Assembly (NCBI GenBank): GCA_027037155.1
Contig: JALWBK010000162.1
Location: 1 to 7,111 of the forward strand
Length of the DNA stretch: 7,111 nt
DNA from: a bacterium
Lineage (GTDB): Bacteria > Thermosulfidibacterota > Thermosulfidibacteria > Thermosulfidibacterales > Thermosulfidibacteraceae
Reading direction: 5' to 3'
Shown here in pieces: positions 1 through 4,907 of this stretch. A program made the translations under genes and the position numbers. Positions within the stretch are counted from its first letter, which is position 1. Every line of letters begins with the position of its first letter. The notes beneath the pieces were generated by a model. The model was not told where the DNA came from. It was given only the letters and a program-made list of their open reading frames with translations, and did not search any database.

Positions 1-111
1 CTGTAGATGCAGACTCACCGTAGGCTGAGAGAGACCTAAATTCTCTGCCGCCTTTGTGAAGCTTCCTACCTTTGCCACCTCCACAAAAACCTCAAGATGC
101 CTCAATTCCAT
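1..111 (-). CDS. LysR-family transcriptional regulator, N-terminal part only (gene runs off the left edge)
   Basis: The first 37 codons of a gene start at an ATG at 111 and stay open to base 1. The translation begins MELRHLEVFVEVAKVGSFTK and continues with A-A-E-x-L-x-L-S-Q-P-T-V-S-x-H, the classic LysR winged helix-turn-helix: the recognition helix carries the SQPTVS motif and the preceding helix the SFTKAA motif. The start is only 4 bases past the selB stop, and its Shine-Dalgarno covers that stop, so it should be co-transcribed and probably translationally coupled with selB. LysR proteins are usually about 300 residues with a C-terminal effector domain, which is not visible here. From its place behind selA-selB, I infer it is the kind of LysR regulator often annotated as associated with selenium metabolism. 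Family call is sure; the selenium role is inference. Confidence 0.88.
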   Translation of the reverse strand, partial: MELRHLEVFVEVAKVGSFTKAAENLGLSQPTVSLHLQ

Positions 112-115
112 CGTA

Positions 116-123
116 TCACCTCT
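116..123 (-). promoter_or_regulatory. Ribosome binding site for lysR overlapping the selB stop codon
   Basis: On the minus strand AGAGGTGA contains both a Shine-Dalgarno (GAGG at 119-122, 7 bases before the ATG at 111) and the selB TGA stop (116-118). A ribosome ending selB therefore sits on the lysR initiation site. This fixes the lysR start and suggests coupled translation. Confidence 0.65.
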
Positions 124-1987
124 TCACCCTGTAGTTCCCAACTCTTCTGGTAACTCCACTTCTGTCCAAAAACTCCAGATAGGGAATGGCATACTTTCTA
201 CTTACACCAATAATCTCTTTGAAATGGGAAACCTCCAGCTTCTGGTGGTCAGCAAAGAACCTTTCAACCCTCTTCAGCATCTCATCTGCGTACTTTTTGT
301 GAAGGGCCAAATCAACACTCACCCTTACCAGAATCTTCTTCTCCAGCATATACTTCAGCACAGCCCTTGCCTTCTGCTGGGGCACACCAGCTTCTGCAAA
401 CATCTGGGCAATGCTCTTTGGCTTGAAACCGGCCTTGAGATAAACCTCCTCAACTGCCTTCACCAACCTACGAGTCTCTTCATCCAACCTGTCCTCCGCC
501 CCTTTCAAGGCAATACCTTTGGATGTGGCAACGAGTTTTTTAGAGTAACGCACCACCTCCTTCACCACATCCTCAGGAACCTTGAGGGCATGGGCCACAT
601 CCCTGTAGGAGACAAAGGTAGCAAGACGATTCTGGGATACAGCCTCCTCCACCACTTTTTCTACCTGCTTAAAGAGCTCCTTAGCCCTTTCCGAATGCAC
701 ATAGTAATCGGCAAGTTTAAGCACAACATTGCTTTCAACGAGCTCTTTAAGAGTTTCCTCCACCTTACCAGGATCCAGTGCCTTCTTCCTGCACTCCTCA
801 AGGGTGAGACCAAGCATACTCCAAGAGAGAAAGAGCTCAAGCCTTCTTACATCATCTACCCCGTCAAGCATCTTTAACCGTTCAGCAAGAATGCTACGCT
901 TGATTCTCCTTTTATCTGGGACAGCATCCAATACCTTTCCACCACCTATGGTGTGAACCGGAGAGTAGCTTCTCATCACAAAAGGATCTCCACTCACACA
1001 CACCAGCTCCTCATTAAGATGGATGCGGCAGTAGCAGCTTTCACCAGGCTTCAATACATCCCTATCAAGCAGCTTAACTCTACCTATCACCTCTGCAGTA
1101 GCCACGTGCACCCTTATGGAAGCCAGATCTTTAAGAGGGAAGGCATCTTCCAAGAGAAATATCCATCCGTCAATGGTGTCGGTGGGCTCAAAAAAGCCTG
1201 GTGCTGCCACTACATCTCCCCTGTTCACCTCTTCAACGCCAACGCTCTGCAAGTTTAAAGCGGTTCTGTACCCAATCTGGGAACGTTCAACATCCTCACC
1301 GCGCACCTGAATGTTCCTTACCCTACATACCTTTCCAGCAGGCAGCACCTCCACAGTATCCTTAACCTTTACCTCACCGGAGAAAACGGTTCCCGTAACC
1401 ACCGTACCAAAACCCTTTACCGTAAAAACCCTATCAATGGGCATCCTGAAGACCGAAATACCCTTCCTCTTCTCAACTGAAAGGGCCTCTCTCTCAATAG
1501 CCAACTTCAACTCGTCAATACCCTCACCTGTCACAGCGGAAACTGGAACCACCGGCGCATCTCTAAAGGGAGTATCCTGAAGGAACTCTTTAACCTCCTG
1601 AAGCACGATTTCTCTCAATCCCTCATCCACCTTGTCGATCTTGTTGACCGCCACAACGCCTTTCTCTATTCCGAGTATCTGGCATATATGGGTGTGCTCC
1701 ACCGTTTGGGGCATAACCCCTTCATCGGCAGCAATCACCAGTAGAACCATATCTATCCCACAAGCTCCAGCTATCATGTTCTTAACAAGGCGCTCATGGC
1801 CGGGTACATCCACAAAGCTAATGGCAACCTCAGGAGATAGCTGATAATGGGCAAAGCCTATGTCTATGGTAATGCCTCTGGCCTTCTCCTCGGGAAGCCT
1901 GTCGGTATCAACTCCCGTAATTGCCTTTACGAGAGAGGTTTTGCCGTGATCTATATGTCCTGCCGTTCCCACAATCACGTACTTCAT
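116..1987 (-). CDS. selB: Selenocysteine-specific translation elongation factor SelB
   Basis: This 623-residue GTPase delivers selenocysteyl-tRNA(Sec) to ribosomes stalled at UGA next to a SECIS hairpin in the mRNA. The EF-Tu-like G domain is complete: GHIDHGKT (10-17), switch region RGITID (37-42), DVPGH (60-64), NKID (115-118) and VSA (149-151). Beta-barrel domains follow at about 180-360. From about 370 comes the SelB-specific extension of winged-helix domains, ending in the conserved SRKYAIPYLEFLDR, then a TRRVGNYR-type tail (596-623), which in known SelB proteins is the SECIS-binding module. Length matches bacterial SelB (about 610-640). It starts with ATG, overlaps the selA stop as ATGA, and has AGAGG 7 bases upstream inside selA. 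No in-frame UGA or missing GTPase residue was seen. It acts in the cytoplasm with SelA, SelD and tRNA(Sec); the last two are not in the window. Confidence 0.97.
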   Translation of the reverse strand: MKYVIVGTAGHIDHGKTSLVKAITGVDTDRLPEEKARGITIDIGFAHYQLSPEVAISFVDVPGHERLVKNMIAGACGIDMVLLVIAADEGVMPQTVEHTHICQILGIEKGVVAVNKIDKVDEGLREIVLQEVKEFLQDTPFRDAPVVPVSAVTGEGIDELKLAIEREALSVEKRKGISVFRMPIDRVFTVKGFGTVVTGTVFSGEVKVKDTVEVLPAGKVCRVRNIQVRGEDVERSQIGYRTALNLQSVGVEEVNRGDVVAAPGFFEPTDTIDGWIFLLEDAFPLKDLASIRVHVATAEVIGRVKLLDRDVLKPGESCYCRIHLNEELVCVSGDPFVMRSYSPVHTIGGGKVLDAVPDKRRIKRSILAERLKMLDGVDDVRRLELFLSWSMLGLTLEECRKKALDPGKVEETLKELVESNVVLKLADYYVHSERAKELFKQVEKVVEEAVSQNRLATFVSYRDVAHALKVPEDVVKEVVRYSKKLVATSKGIALKGAEDRLDEETRRLVKAVEEVYLKAGFKPKSIAQMFAEAGVPQQKARAVLKYMLEKKILVRVSVDLALHKKYADEMLKRVERFFADHQKLEVSHFKEIIGVSRKYAIPYLEFLDRSGVTRRVGNYRVKR

Positions 1988-3366
1988 GATAGCGCCTCTT
2001 TAACGCTTTCTATCAAAAGCCCAACCTCCTGTTCCCTCACCGTTCTCATGTCCAAAAGGACCCTGTCGTTTTTTATCCTCCCCACTACAGGCACCTTTGG
2101 CCTTCTCCTCAACATCTCCTCAATCTCATCGCACCTCTGTTTTCCTGCTATGGCTACACAATAAGTGTAAATCTCCGCTGTGGGTAATGCCCCTCCCCCT
2201 ACCGTTGAAAGATCCCTCAGTACCTCAAAAGAATAACCATCCAGATCCTTTAGCTCATCAACAACCCTTTCAGCCCTCTCCCTCAACCGCTCCAGCGGCT
2301 CTGCCAACATGGAAAGAACAGGGATCTTTGCAATAGCCGCCTCCTCTCCCTCCATGTATATTCTAAAGGTCGCTTCCAAAGCTGAAAGCGTCAATTTATC
2401 AATTCTTAAAGCCCTGTTCATGGGGTTTTTCTTTATCCTCTCCACATACTCTTTCTTGCCAAGGATTATTCCCGCCTGTGTACCTCCTAACAGCTTGTCA
2501 CCACTGAACGAAACCACATCCACCCCCGCCCTCATCGACTCTTTAACTGTGGGCTCATAGGGCAGACCAAACCTTCTCACATCCACGAAAAGACCGCTTC
2601 CCAAGTCTTCATACACAGGTATTCCGTATTCTCTCCCCAATTTAACCAGATCTTTTAAGGGAACACTTTCCGTAAAGCCCACTATCCTGTAATTGCTGGT
2701 ATGCACCTTCAAAATAAGAGCGGTTCTTTCAGTAATCGCATTCTTGTAATCAGAAAGTTTTGTTTTATTCGTAGTACCCACCTCTTTAAGGATAGCGCCT
2801 GCAGACCTCATGACGTCCGGAATCCTAAAAGAGCCGCCTATCTCTATGAGCTCACCCCTTGAGACTATAACTTCCTTTCCGCTGGCAAGAGTATTCAAAA
2901 CCAAGTACACAGCTCCCGCATTGTTGTTAACCACAAGGGCATCCTCGCAGCCCGTTATCTTCCTCAATAGTTCCACTACGTGGGTGTACCTCAGTCCTCT
3001 CTTTCCCTTTTCTACATCATACTCAAGGTTAGAATACCCCGATGAAACCTCTACAATAGCCCTCAAAGCCTCCTCTGCAAGAGGCGCCCTTCCCAAATTG
3101 GTGTGAAGCACAACACCTGTGGCATTTATCACCCTTCTGAGAGAGGGTAGAGAGAACTTGTGTATATTCTCCACCAGCTCCTCTACCACAGAATCCTCAC
3201 TCACAGGAATGTCAACCCCCGAGAGGATAGATTTCCTTTTTTCCTCAATGATGTGCCTGAGGGCCTCCACCACCACCCATCTGGGATAGCTGTTGAGAAG
3301 CCCTTTCACCTCTTCCCTTTCAAGGACAGCATCAACCTTTGGAAGCAAACGTAGCTTTTCCTTCAC
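1984..3366 (-). CDS. selA: L-seryl-tRNA(Sec) selenium transferase SelA
   Basis: This 460-residue pyridoxal-phosphate enzyme converts seryl-tRNA(Sec) to selenocysteyl-tRNA(Sec) using selenophosphate. Visible landmarks are the INATGVVLHTNLGRAPL block (80-96), the SNLEYD segment (112-117), VVNNNAGAVYL (145-155), and SFSGDKLLGGTQAG with the presumed PLP-binding lysine at K291, close to its position in characterised SelA proteins. The N-terminal part (about 1-70) matches the tRNA-binding region of the family in length and in its PRWVVVEALR motif. Total length is standard for bacterial SelA. The start is GTG at 3366, supported by GGAGG (3375-3379) with an 8-base spacer and by alignment of the N-terminus; no better ATG lies upstream. 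It is first in a selA-selB-lysR unit, overlaps selB by 4 bases, and is divergent from the small gene at 3450. Confidence 0.97.
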   Translation of the reverse strand: MKEKLRLLPKVDAVLEREEVKGLLNSYPRWVVVEALRHIIEEKRKSILSGVDIPVSEDSVVEELVENIHKFSLPSLRRVINATGVVLHTNLGRAPLAEEALRAIVEVSSGYSNLEYDVEKGKRGLRYTHVVELLRKITGCEDALVVNNNAGAVYLVLNTLASGKEVIVSRGELIEIGGSFRIPDVMRSAGAILKEVGTTNKTKLSDYKNAITERTALILKVHTSNYRIVGFTESVPLKDLVKLGREYGIPVYEDLGSGLFVDVRRFGLPYEPTVKESMRAGVDVVSFSGDKLLGGTQAGIILGKKEYVERIKKNPMNRALRIDKLTLSALEATFRIYMEGEEAAIAKIPVLSMLAEPLERLRERAERVVDELKDLDGYSFEVLRDLSTVGGGALPTAEIYTYCVAIAGKQRCDEIEEMLRRRPKVPVVGRIKNDRVLLDMRTVREQEVGLLIESVKEALS

Positions 3367-3382
3367 CGGATAATCCTCCGAT
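3365..3382 (-). promoter_or_regulatory. selA ribosome binding site inside a potential start-blocking hairpin
   Basis: On the minus strand ATCGGA (3382-3377) can pair with TCCGGT (3370-3365) around a six-base loop GGATTA, with one T-G wobble. The left arm and loop contain the Shine-Dalgarno GGAGG (3375-3379), and the right arm contains the first two bases of the GTG start codon. If it forms, the hairpin would mask both. The Shine-Dalgarno itself is good and supports the GTG start. The hairpin is short, so a regulatory role is only a possibility. Confidence 0.4.
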
Positions 3383-3386
3383 TTGT

Positions 3387-3416
3387 TTGACCTGTGTTAA
3401 AGATAACTGATAGACT
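3387..3416 (+). promoter_or_regulatory. Candidate sigma-70-type promoter for the small exported-protein gene
   Basis: A TTGACC -35 (3387-3392), an 18-base spacer, and a TAGACT -10 (3411-3416) preceded by TG (3408-3409) form an extended -10 arrangement. Transcription would begin near 3423, giving a leader of about 27 bases before the ATG at 3450. The -35 matches 5 of 6 consensus bases and the -10 matches 4 of 6. It is the only reasonable candidate in the 83-base intergenic gap, but this was judged by eye. Confidence 0.4.
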
Positions 3417-3429
3417 TTCACAAAATCAA
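3400..3429 (-). promoter_or_regulatory. Candidate selA promoter, interleaved with the divergent promoter
   Basis: On the minus strand a TTGATT -35 (3429-3424), an 18-base spacer and a TATCTT -10 (3405-3400) would start transcription near 3393, about 27 bases before the selA GTG. The two boxes interleave with those of the plus-strand candidate, so polymerase could occupy only one direction at a time. The match is moderate (4 of 6 in each box). Confidence 0.3.
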
Positions 3430-3437
3430 CCATTTTG
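3421..3437. repeat. Short inverted repeat in the divergent leader region (possible operator)
   Basis: CAAAAT (3421-3426) and ATTTTG (3432-3437) are perfect inverted copies around a five-base centre CAACC. The repeat begins at the predicted plus-strand transcription start, ends on the first base of the Shine-Dalgarno of the small gene, and covers the -35 of the selA candidate promoter. It could be an operator affecting both directions or a weak leader hairpin. Six-base arms can arise by chance. Confidence 0.3.
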
Positions 3438-3443
3438 AGGAGG
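3437..3443 (+). promoter_or_regulatory. Strong ribosome binding site that fixes the small-gene start
   Basis: GAGGAGG lies 6 bases upstream of the ATG at 3450. It selects this ATG over the in-frame TTG at 3435, which would translate the Shine-Dalgarno itself and add five residues in front of the signal peptide. Confidence 0.75.
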
Positions 3444-3449
3444 TGTGCC

Positions 3450-3734
3450 ATGAGAAAGGTAGTTGCAATAATGGTCTTTGCTGGTCTAATTGGACTTCTC
3501 AGTGCCCCAGCCTTCAGTATACCAGTATACAGATCCATATCACCAAGACAGGTGGAGATGAGGGATCAGCAACTCAAAAAGAAGGGATACGAAACAACAA
3601 AGATAAGCATAAACTCAAAGGCCATTATAGGAGACAACCCCTGCAGAGACAAATTAGGAGACTCTTGGAACACTGCGCTATGCTGGTTCACAGGTTGTCT
3701 CTGCTATAGGAATCCTTTCGCTACAATACATTAA
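3450..3734 (+). CDS. Small exported protein of unknown function with four cysteines
   Basis: I do not recognise this 94-residue protein. It starts MRKVVAIMVFAGLIGLLSAP, a typical Sec signal peptide: R2-K3, a hydrophobic core at 4-17, and an A-F-S site at 21-23 predicting cleavage after S23. The mature part of about 71 residues has a basic, polar stretch (QLKKKGYETTK around 41-51), then a cysteine-rich C-terminus: C65, C78, C83 and C85, the last three in L-C-W-F-T-G-C-L-C-Y. There is no lipobox and no second membrane span, so a soluble periplasmic or secreted disulfide-containing protein is likely. It stops at TAA with no internal UGA, so it is not itself a selenoprotein. It is the only plus-strand gene here, starting divergently from selA and ending 2 bases from the convergent sfsA stop. 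Strong Shine-Dalgarno, signal peptide and a downstream terminator argue it is real. Function unknown. Confidence 0.75.
   Translation: MRKVVAIMVFAGLIGLLSAPAFSIPVYRSISPRQVEMRDQQLKKKGYETTKISINSKAIIGDNPCRDKLGDSWNTALCWFTGCLCYRNPFATIH
3624..3652 (-). promoter_or_regulatory. Possible antisense promoter inside the small gene, facing selA
   Basis: On the minus strand TTGTCT (3652-3647), a 17-base spacer and a perfect TATAAT (3629-3624) form a sigma-70-like promoter. A transcript from about 3617 would be antisense to the first half of the small gene and would continue into selA with a leader of about 250 bases. It could be a second selA promoter, an antisense RNA start, or a chance match within coding sequence. 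Confidence 0.3.
3631..3704 (+). repeat. Inverted repeat with two competing left arms in the 3' half of the small gene
   Basis: The right arm GGTTGTCTCTGC (3693-3704) can pair with either of two upstream arms: GCAGAGACAA (3643-3652) pairs perfectly over 10 bases with 3695-3704, and GAGACAACC (3631-3639) pairs over 9 bases with 3693-3701. The two pairings exclude each other. The left arms share a direct repeat GAGACAA 15 bases apart. No T-run follows on either strand, so this is not a terminator. It may be mRNA structure or chance. Confidence 0.35.
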
Positions 3735-3736
3735 AC

Positions 3737-4438
3737 CTACAAGTTCACAGGTAGATCGCCTAAATAGCTGAGCCAAGAGCCGTTATAGGATACTTTGAGG
3801 GCCCTAACGCTTACCCCCAAAGCGTGGGCCCTTTTCAGAACATCAGAAAAGACAGGATCCGTTTCTTCATTGGGGGAAAACACCTTTGCATCTTGCCTGA
3901 ATACAAGAAAAACCACTAAGGCGTCGTCCCCCTCCCGCAGTACCTCTATAAGCTCCAGTATATGGCGCCTTCCTCTTTCTGTAGGGGCATCGGGAAAAAG
4001 GGCGACACCATCTTTAGAAAGAGTACAACCTTTCACCTCTACCCACAGCCTCCTCTCACTACCATAGGCGATCAAAAAATCCAGTCTGCTATTGCCCCTG
4101 AGCACCTCAGCCTTGTAGTGGGTAAAACCGTCGGCCAAAACACCATTTTCAAGTAACCTCTCCGCTAATCTGCGGTGAAATCCGGAGTGGATGAAAACCC
4201 AGCCAGCAGGGGAGTTAGCTGCAAGCACATCCCACTTGGTTTTCCTCCGCACACCAAGCGCACTCTTCAAAAGCAGGCGATTACCGGGATATATAAGTTC
4301 AGGCAATCTACCGGGATCGTGCAAGTGGGCAAGCTGAACAGATCCAGCCTCATCCACAAACTCAACAAGGAACCTATTAGGACGCGAGAGCACTTTACCA
4401 GATGAGTCGGCCTCAATCTTGAGCAGGTTCAACGGCAA
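3737..4438 (-). CDS. sfsA: SfsA family DNA-binding / putative nuclease protein
   Basis: This 233-residue protein matches the SfsA family in length (about 230-240) and motifs. They are the N-terminal OB-like part with AHLHDPGRLPEL (37-48) and PG (51-52), then RLDF (118-121), WVEVKGCTL (132-140), and ALFPDAPTERGRRHILEL (146-163), the family signature. The D of RLDF and the E-x-K of VEVKG resemble a PD-(D/E)XK nuclease centre. E. coli SfsA was named for stimulating maltose use and binds DNA; its cellular role is poorly settled, so a sugar role should not be assumed here. The start is uncertain: TTG at 4438 has a weak GGGG 11 bases upstream, while TTG at 4432 overlaps the perR stop as TTGA. Both overlap perR, so translation is probably coupled. 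Its 3' end carries, on the other strand, the terminator of the convergent small gene. Confidence 0.92.
   Translation of the reverse strand: MPLNLLKIEADSSGKVLSRPNRFLVEFVDEAGSVQLAHLHDPGRLPELIYPGNRLLLKSALGVRRKTKWDVLAANSPAGWVFIHSGFHRRLAERLLENGVLADGFTHYKAEVLRGNSRLDFLIAYGSERRLWVEVKGCTLSKDGVALFPDAPTERGRRHILELIEVLREGDDALVVFLVFRQDAKVFSPNEETDPVFSDVLKRAHALGVSVRALKVSYNGSWLSYLGDLPVNL
3798..3835 (+). terminator. Intrinsic terminator of the small gene, lying antisense within sfsA
   Basis: On the plus strand A plus GGGCCC (3798-3804) pairs with GGGCCC plus T (3826-3832), and after a two-base bulge (TA, 3805-3806) ACGCTT (3807-3812) pairs with AAGCGT (3820-3825) around a seven-base loop. That makes about 13 base pairs, mostly G-C, followed by TTTT (3832-3835). 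On the minus strand no T-run follows, so it works only in the plus direction. It lies about 64 bases past the stop of the small gene, inside sfsA codons, and gives that mRNA a 3' tail of about 100 bases antisense to the end of the sfsA mRNA. Confidence 0.7.
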
Positions 4439-4842
4439 TTACTGCAGTACCCCTTGAAGTACAGGTGAACGCTCTTAACTTCAAAATCCGTCAGCTTCTC
4501 ATCCCCAACATTCACATCAACGTCCCACAGGTCAAATATCCTTCCACAGGAGAGGCACTTGAAATGAGCATGGGGCCGAACATCAACATCAAAGCGTGCC
4601 TCTTTATCGTCAATGGTGAGAACCTCTACCAGACCCTTCTGAGAGAAGAGATTGAGGGTGTTGTAGATAGTAGTTTTTGAAAGGGTTGGAATCTTGTCGG
4701 AAAGGGCGCGGTATATCTCATCCACAGTGGGATGCATTCTGTTTTCCATAAGGTACTTCAATATATGTATCCTGTGAAAAGAAGGCTGTATCCCCTTTTC
4801 CTTAAGTAGATACTTCAACTCTTCAACACTACAAGCATTCAT
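4429..4842 (-). CDS. perR: Fur-family metal-dependent repressor, PerR type
   Basis: This 137-residue Fur-family repressor has an N-terminal winged helix (about 1-80; TLSKTTIYNTLNLFSQKGLVE at 53-73) and a C-terminal dimerisation and metal domain. The regulatory ligands fall at H37, D85, H91, H93 and D104, the same numbers as the Fe/Mn peroxide-sensing site of Bacillus subtilis PerR. Asp at 104, rather than the Glu common in other Fur proteins, is a PerR hallmark. Structural zinc cysteines are C96/C99 (CLSC) and C133/C136 (CSNC). The inferred job is repression of peroxide-stress genes, relieved when H2O2 oxidises the ligand histidines. The ATG at 4842 has AAGGAG with a 6-base spacer. It lies between ogg2 and sfsA, overlaps sfsA, and has a candidate promoter and palindrome of its own. 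Fur family is sure; the PerR subtype rests on ligands. Confidence 0.9.
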   Translation of the reverse strand: MNACSVEELKYLLKEKGIQPSFHRIHILKYLMENRMHPTVDEIYRALSDKIPTLSKTTIYNTLNLFSQKGLVEVLTIDDKEARFDVDVRPHAHFKCLSCGRIFDLWDVDVNVGDEKLTDFEVKSVHLYFKGYCSNCR

Positions 4843-4855
4843 AACCGACTCCTTT

Positions 4856-4867
4856 AATTCCTGAATT
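4856..4867. promoter_or_regulatory. Candidate autoregulatory operator of perR
   Basis: AATTCCTGAATT is an inverted repeat (AATTC, two-base centre, GAATT) placed between the predicted perR transcription start (about 4872) and the perR Shine-Dalgarno (4849-4854). PerR and Fur repressors commonly bind A/T-rich palindromes in their own promoters. It is shorter than the Bacillus PerR box and not the same sequence, so binding is inference from position and symmetry. Confidence 0.4.
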
Positions 4868-4878
4868 GGTTTCTTTTA

Positions 4879-4907
4879 TTAATAGGAAAAAATTCATTTA
4901 AAAACAA
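4879..4907 (-). promoter_or_regulatory. Candidate perR promoter at the end of ogg2
   Basis: On the minus strand a TTGTTT -35 (4907-4902), a 17-base spacer and a TATTAA -10 (4884-4879) sit over the last codons of ogg2 and the following A/T-rich gap. Transcription would begin near 4872, leaving a leader of about 30 bases. This is the only gap of more than a few bases in the cbiG-to-sfsA run, which supports a separate promoter here, but the boxes are only partial matches. Confidence 0.4.

Noticed and set aside
56..877. A 273-codon open frame on the plus strand opposite selB
   Set aside because: It is fully covered by selB, whose motifs are unmistakable, and the plus-strand translation shows no domain, low-complexity Leu/His-rich composition and no ribosome binding site.
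3367..3449. tRNA(Sec) gene (selC) or SECIS element in the intergenic gap by selA
   Set aside because: The gap is only 83 bases, shows no cloverleaf arms, T-loop motif or long acceptor stem, and is taken up by promoter-like sequence.
3332..3538. A 68-codon minus-strand open frame across the selA/small-gene gap
   Set aside because: It overlaps the start of selA and the signal peptide region of the small gene, has no family resemblance, and its presence is explained by the genes on either side.
3443..3709. An 88-codon plus-strand frame overlapping the small gene in another frame
   Set aside because: It begins inside the Shine-Dalgarno of the 3450 gene and lacks a signal peptide or own ribosome binding site, whereas the 3450 frame has both.
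3450..3734. Possibility that the small gene beside selA is a selenoprotein with an internal UGA
   Set aside because: The frame runs without any TGA from the ATG to a TAA stop, and no SECIS-like need arises.
3686..3752. Direct repeat GTTCACAGGT at 3686-3695 and 3743-3752
   Set aside because: One copy lies in the small gene and one at the end of sfsA; ten bases with no other shared flank and no target-site or attachment-site context is best explained by chance.
4843..4893. Terminator after ogg2 from the T-run on the minus strand near 4886-4892
   Set aside because: The T-run directly follows the ogg2 stop without any G-C hairpin before it; it is better read as the A/T-rich spacer of the perR promoter.
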